Positions 25,207 through 37,737 of a stretch of DNA of 64,000 bases are shown in pieces. The position numbers were made by a program, and so were the translations under genes. The stretch is taken from the NCBI GenBank assembly GCA_024449915.1, contig JAMZAV010001281.1, positions 117,185 to 181,184 on the forward strand, read 5' to 3'. This DNA is from Sweltsa coloradensis (taxonomy: Eukaryota; Arthropoda; Insecta; Plecoptera; Chloroperlidae). A model generated the notes under the pieces. The model was not told the origin of the DNA and ran no database searches. It worked only from the letters and a program-made list of their open reading frames with translations. How positions within the stretch are numbered: the stretch's first letter is position 1; each line of letters opens with the position of its first letter.

Positions 25207-25852
25207 TATGAGCATAGCGAGCGAAGCGAAGATTCCATTTAACTACACTGGAGAAAAAATTCCGGAATGCTTTTTTTCTTTTTTCTTTCTTTCTTTTCTT
25301 TTTTTTGAGTATTTTTGTCTGTTTGTTAACACGATTCCGGCTAAACCGATACTCCAATTGCGCTGAAATTTTCTGGAGGCCTTCGAAATCTCTGAACTTA
25401 GAACTGCCACGTTTTTGAGCGCAATCGAAAAATTATTTCTCATTAAAATCGCAATTTTACGATTTTTTTCGATTTAAAAAAATTCTTCGACTTATAACAC
25501 CTACATGCTTTATTCGATTGTAATGATTTTTTCACAGAACCTTAATTTTATGAATTAATATATTCGTGTGAAATTTGAGCGCAATCGAAAATTAATTGCT
25601 TATGAAAATCGCAATTTTACACTTTTTTCGTTAAAAAAAATCTCTTCCGACTTATAACACCTACATCCTTTATCAGATTGTAATGATATTTTCACAGAAC
25701 CTTAATTATATGAATTTATATACTTGTGTGAAAATTGAGCGCAATCGAAAAATAATTTCTCATGAAAATCGCAATTTTACGCTCTTTTTGTTTAAGAAAA
25801 CATACGCTCATCCAACAACGCGCCTGAAAAAGCGTTTGCGAAGCTTCCTAGT
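25207..25852 (+). mobile_element. Helentron-like non-autonomous element, copy C (second subfamily)
   Basis: It starts ATGAGCATAGCGAGCGAAGC and ends with CGCTCATCC, AACGC...GCGTT, GCGAAGCTTCCTAG|T. The body differs from copies A, B and E: the tandem unit is 160 bp (GCAATTTTAC recurs at 25451, 25611 and 25771) and contains CTTATAACACCTACAT. The shared ends with a different middle support two subfamilies mobilised by the same machinery. Confidence 0.6.
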
Positions 25853-27165
25853 ACTCAATATTTCACGTTCCTTGTCTGCTATACAGTAGGTTGGTACAAA
25901 AATTTGAGTTGAAATATTTATTTTCTGATGATAAAAAAAAGCGAGGCAAAGTTAGTGTTTGTACCGGCGGAAGTAAAAAATCGTACCGTGCAAGATATTA
26001 ACGGGAAACAAATTCCAACATAAAGAGTTTATAACCAGGAGTATGTGTTACAAATAGAAACAAAAATTAGCCTTCTAACACAAAAATTATGAGCAGAAAG
26101 CTGTGCCGTGTATACGTAAAAAATTTCACTATAATCGTCTATATTGGGCGTACCGCTCAACCGAAAAATAAATCAAAAATAGTTTTGGCAATGTCAGATG
26201 ATCATAATTCATAAACTATGTCCGATGTTTAGTTAAACTAATATCAAGGAAAATTTTGATTGGGTCCATGGATCCCCCTTAACGCATCTAGCAACTTGAG
26301 GACGCAAGTCTGCTAGCGCAACTATCTTTGTGCATACGGTTTTTCTACACAACTCCCCTATTTTTAACGAGACGCAACTTTGCGCTGGTAAATCTTTGTG
26401 CATGAGGGGGATAGTTAGTAACGATAGAGAAAGTGCATTAAAACTGTTTTATTTTACTCGGAACTCGCACCGTGTAAGTTATGACAAGTCCTATCACTAT
26501 CACACATTGATATAATACCTACCGCGCCACTATATTTGCTCGGCCTAGGCCTATATCAACGTTCTTGTTTCCGCACGTTTCTACACGCTGTCATTTAATC
26601 AACGAGTATAATCTTGGGTTGTGTGTTTTGTAAAAAGCAAACGGATCCTAACACTCATTCTCTCTTTCTTCGTTGTAAGAGCGAGCGCGATATTCTATAT
26701 TAGCCTACCCACCCAGCCACCCAGCACCCACCCACCAAAGTCTTGAGTAGGTTCATCACGCTCTAAATGAACCAGCTCTCGAGATGATTAGAGAACGAAG
26801 CAAATAGAAAAACAAATCTGCTCCTTCCATTCTAAGAGACTGGTTTTGTTTTAGCAAAAGGTTCTCAGTGGATGTAATAACCATCTCTAAATTGAAACTC
26901 GAGAGTACTATTATATATTTGTGAAGGCTTTCATGGTCGGATGATGTATTAGAAATGTATTGTGTGTAGACAACGCACATAATAATCACTAAGGCCTAAG
27001 TAATTAAGATAAAGAAAATATTTGGCGTTTCGTAGATTGCACCCCTCTTTTATGCATTTTAGATACAAAGGACACAAAAATAGGACAGATATTTAAAAAA
27101 AACTAAATTAAACTAAGATTTGAGGTTTTCAAGTTATTTAAATCTTGTCTTGGTTTTTCTCTAAC
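25853..27165. other. Gene-free stretch
   Basis: No exon is recognised. At 26919-26950 GTGAAGGCTTTCATGGTCGG matches the outer part of the retroelement tail at 24571, in the opposite sense. Confidence 0.45.
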
Positions 27166-27259
27166 TAGATTCCCGGTATCAAAGATGAAGTTTTTGCCTG
27201 GCTTCTTGTGACTGGTCAATCTCAACAACAAAAATTCATCTTGATACCGGGAATCTAGT
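27166..27259. repeat. Short inverted repeat (about 25-bp arms)
   Basis: ACTAGATTCCCGGTATCAAA returns as its reverse complement with one mismatch at 27234-27259, around a 42-base spacer. It could form a hairpin in RNA. No target duplication was identified. Confidence 0.7.
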
Positions 27260-27328
27260 CATCTGCAATGGATCATTCACAAGAACAAGGTTAAAATCAC
27301 TTATTTAGTTCTTTTGTTACCTTCATTC

Positions 27329-28246
27329 CATAGGCGCCGACTATAGGGGGGGGGGGGGCTGCTCGGGGTCTAGGGCCACCCCTGATAGATCAAAATGAGC
27401 TCAGCTGCTGACAATATCCCAATTTGAATTAGGCTACTAGACAAACTTAAAAATATCAGCTTTTTCACAAAAACTACTTTGAAGAAATCGGACGGTAACT
27501 TTGGGCTCCAGGCCTGTCCAAAGTTCCAAAGTTGGGAAAAGTCCAAATTATACCGATTAGCGGAAATAGAGTGCAAATTTTCCTTTGAACTTAATTGAAG
27601 ATTTAAAAAAAAACTTAAAATAAATTGTCTGATCTTTCACGTAAATATCATTTTCAAAACATTTAACGTAAAATTCGGGCCCCAAAGCTGCCCAAAGCAA
27701 GGACAAATTTAAACATTACGGAATTTTTCGGATGAACAAAATAAAGATGCAAATTGGAACTTAGGTAGATGGAAATTGTCTATTCTTTCATAAAAACAAC
27801 ATTTCAAAAAAATCTGATAGTAACTTTGTGTCCCAGGGCTGTTAGGGGTAGGTAACAATTTTCTATTTTTGAAGTATACGGCATATTTAGACAAAAACAA
27901 TAGTAAATTTTCTGATCGTTCATAAAAAAACGCAATTTTAAGAAAATCGGGCGGTAATTTTGGGCCCGAGGGCTATGTATTCAAAGTAGGTAAAATAAAA
28001 ACTTACAAATTAGCAGAAAAATGCTGCAATTAGGACTAGACTCTTTGACTAATTGAAAAGTTTTCGCAAAAATCGGGCGGTAATTTTGGGACCAGGGCTA
28101 TCCAAAGTAGGAAAAGGAAGCTTATCTGACTTTGGATAGCCCTGAGGCCCAAAAGGCATTAATCAAAACCAAACTTCATGCCCTCAGTTTTTTATGCAAC
28201 GCGTGATTTTTTAGCCCCTGGAGATTTTAAGAAATTGGCACCTATG
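27329..28246. mobile_element. Non-autonomous hAT-type element 1 (918 bp)
   Basis: The ends are CATAGGCGCCGA and (reversed) CATAGGTGCCAA. They are flanked by 8-bp target duplications CTTCATTC and CTTCTTTC with one mismatch, the hAT length. The interior is about five diverged tandem units, each with a version of CGGGCGGTAATTTTGGG and AGGGCTATCCAAAGT. There is a G-run near the left end and no transposase. Confidence 0.75.
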
Positions 28247-29930
28247 CTTCTTTCTATCTGTTTGGCATATTATTGAAATATGTTTTGTTAAATAAACTGG
28301 GTTTGAAAAAGTGAGGTGCAATCTTCACGAAACGTCAGATAACTATTTATTATGTAGGCTACGTGGTCTACACTCAAAAATGTTTTCAAATAGGCATAAG
28401 TTACATAGGCCTATTTATAATCTTTTACAGTCGCATGACAACGATTTGTTGGCTAAGTAGTAAAGTTGAATTTTTCAAATGTATGATTGTATTAGATATT
28501 ATTATATTACAGTTGTTCGCTAGTCAGTAGAATCTCACACCATGTTGAACTTATACCACGCGGACACTGGCCAATTACTTTACGAAATCTTAATCCACAC
28601 CACTATGCACCTAATAATATCAATTGTTAAAAAAAAACCGCCACCACTGAATAGTTGTTGTATTGTTCATGTTTATAACAGGCCTAGCCTCAGCATATTC
28701 AATGCAATAGCGTTGTCAGCATACTCATGAGGAGGCAATTGTTTAGACAAGAGCAGTTTCCTTTCAAAACATCAAGACTGCATGTATAACGAACTAGCTA
28801 ATATAACCCTATCTATCGTACGGAGATACAGCTTGATTGAACAGGAAGGTGCAACGTATATGAGCTCACAACAACCACAAGATTAGACCCAGGTGTATGC
28901 TACACACCTGAAATGTGTTACACAAGCAGTGAGGAAACAGAATGCATTATGCAACAGCACTTACGCGAGACATAGGGCTGTGCATCAGGAGATGATTTAG
29001 ATTATAAACTTACACTCTTCTCCTTTCTTGCACCCATTACTGCATAAAACCAGGTTTATGAGGCAAATATTCTCACGAAACATCCGGCGACGAGTAAAGC
29101 GAATTTTAGCGATTTAGTAGATTCGCAAATATAAAATGAAATTTTCTGAGAAAATAATGAAACAGTATAAACCGAATACAGAATCACTACCGCTATTACC
29201 CTACCTGGCAGTAGGCTATGACATGACGATAAAACAATGACTTGACTGACGTAACTTGCATAGGGTTGTATTAATTACGTAGGTCTAATTAAATGGCAAA
29301 AATATATATTTGTAACATATTATAAAAACTATTGACATTTGTTTGAGGGCAAAGGACAAAACGATTAATTTTCATAACTTAATGGTGTCGTTAACAAAGA
29401 AACACCTGGATAACCCACAATAACTGTAAAACATTTTTCATGTTTTGTATCAGTGTGACCATGCCAGTAGGCCACACAAAACTATATAGCATGCACATCA
29501 TAAAATACCAAAGTAATGTGTAGGCCTACATGTTATCGTTCGAAAACTTTGAAAACGAAATTAGTTTATTCGTTTGTCGTTGTTTATAGCAACCAAGAAG
29601 CGACGAGAATTTTAAAACAAATCTGCCTTCTTATGAGTAGGTAAGTATAATTGACTTATGAAATAAAGTTACCACAAAATCTTTCCAGAATCCAAACTTC
29701 AAAGACGCAATCGCAATCGTCGATGATGACGGGAACACAGGCCAGGTTGATTTCGCAACGGAGAAAATGAGCAATGGCAATTGTTTATTAGTCTCGAACT
29801 CATTCTTTCGTTGAGACAGTTTTCTGAAAATGTAGGACTGTAATTTCGTCCTCTAACTCGTCTACAAACTCGTTTTTGCTTGCGCGATAGCTACGCTTTT
29901 GCTTATGTGCGCGTACTCGTACATAAGATA
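28247..29930. other. Gene-free stretch
   Basis: Nothing is supported here. A short open segment after an acceptor-like TTTCCAG at 29687 was considered as an exon and not accepted. Confidence 0.45.
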
Positions 29931-30137
29931 CCTCACCGACAGTGTAGGCTCGAGCGACTCGGTTCGGGCGGTCCTGGGTTCAAATCCCGTCGAGACCAGC
30001 AATCCTGACTGAAGGTGTTTTCCGAGATTTGCCTCCGACGTTATTGCGAATACAAGGTTCTTATTCCAATATACCATAGTTTGATACATGAAGATGGGCA
30101 TATACATAGCACCCTATAACAGGTTTCCCGCAAACAT
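29931..30137 (+). mobile_element. tRNA-derived SINE, copy C
   Basis: It begins ACCGACAGTGTAGGCTCGAG and has the box B GGGTTCAAATCCCGTCGAG, then CAGCAATCCTGACTGAAGG. The middle is partly deleted but the 3' CCCTATAACAGGTTTCCCGC end is kept. Confidence 0.85.
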
Positions 30138-30837
30138 GGTTATTATTTATGTATTTTATTTGCAACATCTCTCTCTAAGGCGGATTGATTGTCTAGTTTA
30201 CGTGAACCTGCGCAATTTTTAATGTATTGCAAATTACATTTTAATAAAATACCAAATGCCATATCAATATGGGTATATACAATTGTTATTCAGTCTAAAA
30301 TAAAAATTAGGTCAATGCATTTGTAACTGTAGGCTAGATGTATATAAAAGAAAACAATACAAAATAAAATAGTTTGACAATTTTTTAAGGGTGTATCCAA
30401 AAAGTTTTTTTTGAAATCCATTTCTATGGGAGTATCGTGGGACTGTCTGGATCATTTTCTGAAATTTCCAGCTGCTATAAAGGGCTCCAGACAGAGAGAG
30501 GCCTGCTCTCTTCAGTTTACAAAGTCCGACGAAATGGAACAACACATATTACTGCTCAATTCGTTCATCAGGACTAAAGTAACATAATGAATGACATAAG
30601 AAGCATCACGAGTAATTCGCTCGCGATTGTTCAAACCCTCCACTGTAAAAGTAGTAGGCCTATAGTATTTCGTAATTGGATGAACAGGAGAATAAGATCA
30701 CTTATCTAATACAAACAAATACTTACGCGTATAAATTCGTGGAGCACATTGAGCACATGCCTATAGAATGGTCAAATACACATTGAAAATATTATGTTCG
30801 CAAATTAAAAGATTCGTGAGAGTTAGCGAGAGTAGGA

Positions 30838-30870
30838 GGGGGGGGGGGGGGGGAGGGGGGGGAGGGGGGG
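30838..30870 (+). repeat. G-rich homopolymer tract
   Basis: A run of G interrupted by single A bases. It is simple sequence; it could form G-quadruplex or be an assembly artefact. Confidence 0.85.
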
Positions 30871-31298
30871 AAGTCTTTGATTGTGAAATACGCCAAGTCA
30901 AGTGTGGATAGATAGGCATACGATGGGAGGAGAAACATAATTAAATCTGATTAGCTAAAGCCAATTACAATTTAGCTTAGCTTGTTAGTGGGTGAAAAGC
31001 CTCTAAACTAGTACCCACCCTTACACGACTGTTGCGGGTTGCCAAACCAATTTGAAATACGATCTGAAACGCGACATTAGGCAACACTTTTGGAAAGAGA
31101 CATCGTAACACATTGTAAATCAAACCGTGGATAAAAAATATAATAGCCAAAGATTACCCCTCTAGGTCTGCAATCTGATCCGCAAATAAATAGGCCTATT
31201 TCTCGACATAGTAGGCCTACGCCTATTCAATCAAATAAATACCAAATGCCTCATTAGTAGCCTACATCGATAACATATATTATGAAGAACCAAAAGTT

Positions 31299-31475
31299 TT
31301 GGCTCGAGCGTTAAGCGCGCGACTCTGATTAGGGAAGTCCCGGGTTCAAATCCTGTCGAGTCCAGCAATCCTGACTGAAGGTTTTATCAGAGGTTTTCAT
31401 CAATCGTTATGCAAATGCAAGGAATCGAGTCCTATTAAACAGCCCTCAGTCATAACTTCACAATTGTCCTAACTA
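31299..31475 (+). mobile_element. tRNA-derived SINE, copy D (3' truncated)
   Basis: The head GGCTCGAGCGTTAAGCGCGC and box B CGGGTTCAAATCC are followed by CAGCAATCCTGACTGAAGG, GCAAATGCAAGGAATC and GAGTCC. The conserved 3' TTCACCTGAAGAGGGGC segment is not recognisable. Confidence 0.8.
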
Positions 31476-32986
31476 CAAGTTAGTTAGTTAAACAACTGAA
31501 CTGGGCACGAAAAATTATTAAATTATTATTATGTGTATTAAAATTAATTTATTGGGCAGTTCCACGCTAAAGTGACACTAATATATATTTTTTTTTAAAT
31601 ATATATGTTTAGGTGTAGGTAACTTGTTATTTTAAGCCTCACAAACATATTCTTAAAATTTGAATTTAAAAACATAGGCCCTAGCCCGCCCTACCTTAGC
31701 TGTGAATTCAGGGTGTGTGATTTTTTTTTATTTAAAGGGGCTATTAACTCAAAAAAATATTTTTTACAATATGATCTATAGCACAATACTACACTAAAAT
31801 GATGAGTTTAAAAAATTACATCTTGTAACTGTGATTTAACACGAATTTTTCATTTTTTTTAACCAGAAATTTGCAAAAATTGATGTTTTGGGAAATTTCT
31901 TAAATCGGCTGTGACCTGCTTCGTTTTTGGTCCACATAGATACTAGAGCAAAGTACCAATCTAAAATGCCCATTTTTTACATCGTATCTTCAAACTGTGC
32001 CCAAATAGGGCCTAGGCCTATACCCTCAAACAAGAAAAAAATATGCATTCCCAAAAAATCCCCCAAACCCAATCTTGGTAACAAAAACAAAATTTTGACC
32101 GGAACTACTTCCCCAAAAATTACAAAAAAAAATAAAGAAAATTTTACAAAAAAGATTGTAAAATAGGGAAAATGATGGCCAATTTTTTTTTGGGATAAAA
32201 ATCCCAAAGGTCAGGGGGGAATAAAGATCGTCCCCATGTTTATTTCTTAGGGGAGATTTTTGGGGGATGGGCCCTTTAGAGTCTAAAAAAATTGTCATTT
32301 TTTGGCAATTTTTGGGGAAAAGGTTTCATGGTGTCCCCAATAATTTTTCTGTTAATTGCTAAATTCATTAGGCCTACCAGTTAGCCTGAAAGAAATATAT
32401 TTTTTGAGTTTAGAAGTAAAATACCCATTTAAAAAAATAAAAAAATCCTGATTTATTTGATTTTTATAAAATTTTTCGATTTTAGATAAATTTTTTTAAA
32501 TTTGGGGCCCAAACAATTTTTTTAGTTTACCTAAATCAACAATTTCGTGTTTCAAAATTTGTCAAGTTGGTGAGCGGATCAAATAGGCACAAGTGTTTCA
32601 GAAAATCTAATTCAAACATTTTTTTAAAGAAAACTTTGCCTGAACATGAATCAGTTGAAACTCTTGTGTGTGTTGCTCAAAAATCAAAGTGAAGAAAAAG
32701 TGCATTTGGTTGAATGATGTTTATTAAAAAATAATTTGATTAAAATAAATACCCGGGGTTGTGATGTGAAAAATTTACACACTAATCAACATTTAAATCT
32801 AATTTAAGGGAAATTAAACAGAAATTTAAAAATTGATTGAACCAACTTTTTCCCTTGGGCTTGAAATTTAAATCTTAGAATAATCGGGTTAAATTTCATT
32901 AAAGGGGGCCCAAAATTTTGGGTTGATTGGAAATTCTTTCCCCGTGGAATTGTCCTATTTGGCTACCCTTTAAAAACAGGGCCGAG

Positions 32987-33530
32987 CAGTGGCGCGCTAA
33001 AACCCCTTGAACGAACGGGAAAGCAACCCCCCCCCCCCCCCCTCTTACGGGGACCCACCCCCCCCCTCCAAAATAAACACTTTAAAGGGGGGGTTTTTGG
33101 GGGGGGGTTTAGCCCCCCAGGAACATGCGGGCCCGGGGGCGCATAGCCCCAAAAAAATTTTTAAATTCCTAGGGTGTTTTTTGGTGCTTTTAACATTTTT
33201 TTAAGCACAGAAAATTTTTTTTTGGGAAACAAAATACAAACCCATTACATGCAAAAACCCAAAACAAAATTAAACCCGTCCCCCAAAAGACTTTTTTCAT
33301 TGTTTTTAAATTTTAAAGCGACATGCGGGGTCCGGGGGGGCATCCCCCCGGAAAAAATTTTTTCAATTTTTAGGGTGTGTTTGGTGCTTTTTAACCCGTT
33401 TTTAAAGCACTAGAAAATTTTTTTGGTAACAAAATACAAACCCATTAATGCAAAAAAAACAAAATTCATCTTTACCCCAAAGGACTTTTTCATTGTTCTT
33501 AATTTTCACGCCCCCCTGGTGGTCTGGTCC
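32987..33530 (+). mobile_element. Probable hAT-type element with two tandem units (degraded sequence)
   Basis: It starts CAGTGGCGCGCT, the same start as the hAT-type elements elsewhere in the window. It contains two roughly 200-bp tandem units with TTAGGGTGT, TTTGGTGCTTTT and AACAAAATACAAACCCATTA. The right end was not located and base quality is doubtful. Confidence 0.4.
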
Positions 33531-34461
33531 CCCTTTTGCACTTAAAAATTTGATCGATAGATGGGTTTTGTTTTCCATTTAAATTTTTTAAAATACAGAT
33601 TTTTATTTTAAAAAAGGTCCTAAAAGAAAAACGGGGAAATTACCCCGTCCCGGGGGTTTTTTTTTTCTAGGGACAGCAGGCCCAGGTGCCTAAATTTCCC
33701 AGGTTTATTAATATGGAAGGTAAAGTCTAGAAGATAACAATTCAGAAACCCAATTACCCCAAATAGAGAAAAAGAAATATTTTAATTAAAAAAAAAGTAT
33801 TTTTAAATATCAAGTAAAATTTTAAATTCCTTGTGCAAAATAAAATTCATATCCAACCTCTAACTTTTTAAGATACACTTTTATATGATGACCCCAAAAT
33901 TTACAGAAAAACATCTTTAAAAAAGATTTAAAGGCCAACGACCCCTTTGGCTAAAAACCAGGGCCCTTTTTTTATGTGTTTTTTTTTTAACACCCGTTTT
34001 ATAATAATAATAAACTTTAAGCCCTTGGTTTTGTTGGAAATTGGGTATGGTAAAGGTAAAAAATTTCCAGAAAATTTTTTACTCTCCAACATAGAGGAAT
34101 GAAATATTTTAAATTTTTAAATTTAAATCATGTGTAAATTTTTCAGGTCCCAATATAAAAGTCAAATTGAATTCTAAACCCCCCCCCCCCGATCAAACCA
34201 CCCCAATCTTTAAATATTTTAGTTTAATCGATAAAATATAAAACCCAAAAAAATAAAAGAACACATTTAAAGGGGCAAAAACGACTTGTTGTTTTTGGTT
34301 TACGACACGCCCGAAAAATGTGAGGTGACACAACATCAAGGGGACCCCCCCCACTAAAGCAACTTCGAAGTAAATTCTCTAAAAGAAAAACCCTTTTTGT
34401 TCTCAAAAATTTAAAATTTTTTAAATATGGGGTTTTTTACCAAAAAAAGGGGGTTTTTTTT

Positions 34462-34700
34462 GATTGGATGAGCAAAGGGCGAAGGGGGGGGAAAGACCCT
34501 TTTTCACTACACTGGAGAAAAAAACCCCGGAAGTTTTTTTTTTTTTTTTTTCCCTGTTTTTTTTGTGTGTTTGTCAGCAGGGATTCCGGCAAAACCCGAT
34601 ATTCCCAATTGCGATGAAATTTTCTGGGGGCCCTTCGAAATCTCTAAAATTAGAACTGCCACGTTTTTGAGCGCAATTTTACCCTTTTAAAAGATTTTAA
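34462..34700 (+). mobile_element. Helentron-like element, copy D (truncated or corrupted)
   Basis: The start TTGGATGAGC, then CACTACACTGGAGAAAAAA, GATTCCGGC and AACTGCCACGTTTTTGAGCG align with copy C. Runs are lengthened throughout, and the 3' half is not recognisable. Confidence 0.55.
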
Positions 34701-36796
34701 ACTTATAACTCATTCAAAGTTTTTTGGGAAAAACCCGGGGGGGGGGGAAAAATATGGGAAATATAGTTTTAATTTTTAATTGTTTTCAATGTCCTAAATA
34801 GATTTAGGTAAATAAAATTGAAAAAAAATAAAAAAAAATAAAAAAGGGGGGGGTGGTTTTTCCCCCCCGGGAACCCCCCCCACCCCCCCCCCTTTTAGGG
34901 CCCGGAGCAATTGCTTTCCCGGGCTCATATGGGCAGGGGCGCCCCCTGGGGCCCCACCACCCCGTAACGTAGGCCTAAATATTTTGGGATAGGTCCCATT
35001 TTACAAAACCCAAAATTTTTTAATAGTTTAAAAGTAGAGTGATGGCCATTCACTTATCTATCATCACTTTTTTCTGATAGGCCCCAAATAAAAAAATGTT
35101 ATAGAATCTAAACCTGTCTTGCAATAATTGTTACAAGCATTAAAAAAAATGTACCCAACAGAAGACTGAAGTTTCTCAAAAATGCACAAATTCAATTATT
35201 TCCCAAAAATTAATATTTTATAATAAAAAGTATACCCTGCCATTTGCTGTCATATATATTTAGTGCCTATATAATTGTGGGTTAGGCCTATTGACTTACT
35301 GGCTTAGGCCTAAAGGCAAGTTACATTCACAGTTTGATTTTGTGTGGTCGAAGTAAATTTATTTTGATTGATGGGCATGCTGTCGGAAGAGGGTAAGTAG
35401 GCCTCAGGCCCTAGACCTTTGCCCTACTCAGATGACGACGAGGCTAATCGAGACGATGAAGGACGATTGCAAAAAATACATAAATTAATATACGGAATAC
35501 GAACCCATGTCCTCATAGACCCATCCCAAATTTAGACCAGCCCTAATCGTATTTTTCCATCGGGGGGGGGGGGAAAAGCTCGGGGGAAATAGGCCCTACC
35601 AAAAACCCAAATGGGCAAAGTAGGGCCTACCCAAAGGCCCCAGGGTAGTAGGGGATTGGGGTAACATGTTTCCCAACTTCCCCCTGCATGGTCCCCTCAA
35701 AAGTCAAAACCCCTTTTTTTTTTTTTTTTATTCTAAGGGCATGAATTTCAATTTATCACCCGTAGCCAAAATGTACGCCCTGTGCTGAAGCAAGCAGCAC
35801 ATTTTGGCCTACCTAAGCCCATTTAACTGGCAAGGGCATCTTAATTACGATTGTTATGCATGTCACCTAGAATGACACTTTCAAAGATAATAATTGGTAG
35901 ACCTACCTGATTTTTTACGTTAATCAGTAGCTGTGTATCTCCAATATTTATGAAGTATAAAAAATAGAAGAAGCATAAATAATAGCCAGAACTAGCACCA
36001 ATTCTAAAAGTCATGATTATACGAAACCAAATTACTAAATTTCACACACTTCCCCTTCCTTTTTATAAATCATCCCCCGTTTTAGCACAATGTCCCCAAA
36101 ATAAGCAAATGGCAAAACTGGGTAAATTTCTTTTACTCCCGGGCCCGGCAAAAGGGCGTGTGCCTACCCCAAGGCCCGAAGACTAGTTACTGTGACGGCC
36201 CATTTGAAAAACAGCAGGTTACCATGTCCGCGTGACAAATAGTTTTTTAAAAAGGGCCCATAGATGGGGGAAAAAGTTTTATTTTTCGGCCCGAGCGAGG
36301 GCGTTATATGAACAAAAAAGTTTATCGACAACAAAGAATCTGTTTCAAATCTAAAATAACCACTTTAAAAAACTGTCACGTAAGAATTTTTTATTATACA
36401 TGATTTATTAAAGCTATTTGGTTCAAAAACGTGAAAAATTGTGTTTTGGCGATTATTTAAAAATTGTTTTTCACTTGCTAATATTTTGTGGGTTTTCCCC
36501 TAGCAAGGGGCCCACAAGAATAGAGCATTGTAAACAACCCCAAAATAGCCATTTTAAATAAAATGTGCCAAACATAAAACTCAAAAACACGCAAAAATAT
36601 GCATCTCAAAAATCACACCTCTTCTTGTAAATCAGCATGACTGAATCACATACCCAAATTACAAAACCAATACACATTGTATGTACACAACTGCCTACGT
36701 ACACAAGTAGCAAGTAGGTCAATATTGACCTATAATTTTTTCTGACAAAATCCTCCAAGATCACTGGGCCAAAAGGTTGTTGCTATGCTAAGTATA

Positions 36797-36955
36797 GTGT
36801 TCACAAAATTGATTATTATAAGGCGTAAGGTGTAAGGCAAAATATTTTTAATTGATGAATACGTGCCGAGTACGTTCTCAATTTAACGAATCGCATAATA
36901 TCCAATAATTACGACTAAGCCTTACGCCTTAGAACCTTATTGTGAATGTAAACCT
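36797..36955. repeat. Short inverted-repeat element
   Basis: AAGGCGTAAGGTGTAAGGC at the left is matched by GCCTTACGCC and TTAGAACCTTATTGTGAA at the right, reading as an inverted repeat with about 100 bases between. It is likely a MITE remnant with no coding content. Confidence 0.5.
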
Positions 36956-37184
36956 AGTTTATTGAAGTCAAAATACAAAGTTTTATCTTTGTTTAGAAGA
37001 TTTTTGGTATAATTCTAATGTAAGCACAAAATGGTTAGGAACAATCTTTATTGCTTCATTAATTCACATGGACTTTAATTAAATAGTATCTGTATTTTCA
37101 ATGGTTTAACCATAATCGATTGATTGGAACTTAACTCGTCACCAACTCAGGAAGAAGTCAAGAAAACATTGTACCTGGTGTATG

Positions 37185-37481
37185 CAGTGGCGTATCCAAG
37201 GGGGAAGGCGGGTTATGGGGTTAAACCCCCCCCCCCCATGCCCTATGTATGTGCCCATGTATAATAATATATTTATAAAAATAAAAATATATAATTCATA
37301 GAAAATATGAGGTGGGAGCAACCAAACTTTGATATTGCATGACTCTAAAACGTGTTTACAGGCGTTCAAAACGTCAAATACGTGATTTTTTTCGAAAAGC
37401 CTCCGGTGGCTGGGGCTTCGCCCCAGACCCTGTTTGGCATATCAACCCCCCCCACATTGTACATTCCTGGATACGCCACTG
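37185..37481. mobile_element. Non-autonomous hAT-type element 2 (297 bp)
   Basis: The ends CAGTGGCGTATCCAAG and (reversed) CAGTGGCGTATCCAGG are flanked by a perfect 8-bp target duplication, GGTGTATG. C-runs lie just inside both ends. This is the cleanest hAT insertion in the window. Confidence 0.9.
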
Positions 37482-37560
37482 GGTGTATGGAAGCTGGAAG
37501 TGTTTTGAGTTGGCCTAGTGATAACTAGGAGAGGTGTAATCCAAAAATAATTTATTGGTA

Positions 37561-37737
37561 TACGTAGCCGTTCGTGGTGGCACTCACGGCTGGTCCAAAG
37601 CAAATGGCTCTACAGGAAGGTGGGTTTGAATCCCACATAAGGCATGTTTTTTTGTAATCATCCTTCACCGTCATCGATCACCACTCTCGTCTTGAAAAGC
37701 CTTAGTGCATAATTATACGAGACGTTAAGCAATAAAA
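37561..37737 (+). mobile_element. SINE of a second type, tRNA-like head and LINE-like tail
   Basis: The head GGTGGCACTCACGGCTGGTCC and the box B GGTGGGTTTGAATCCCAC give a polymerase III promoter. The tail reads GCATAATTATACGAGACGTT then AAGCAATAAAA. Nearly the same tail ends the repeat in lipase intron 2 (57390-57450), so both probably depend on one partner LINE. Confidence 0.75.

Larger units (their letters stand above)
31700..36300. other. Homopolymer-inflated, probably low-quality sequence
   Basis: C, G, A and T runs of 5-18 bases are far denser here than elsewhere. A repeat shared with 25.2-25.4 kb shows the same bases with runs lengthened and isolated bases changed to match their neighbours (GGAGGCCTTC became GGGGGCCCTTC). 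No gene is supported, and frames in this stretch should be ignored. Confidence 0.6.

Noticed and set aside
29687..29800. Possible exon after TTTCCAG with an open frame containing IAIVDDDGNTGQVDF
   Set aside because: The open segment is only about 40 codons, has no clear donor and resembles no family I can name.
33007..33413. Proline/glycine-rich open frames
   Set aside because: They arise from C and G runs in a stretch that appears to be low-quality sequence.
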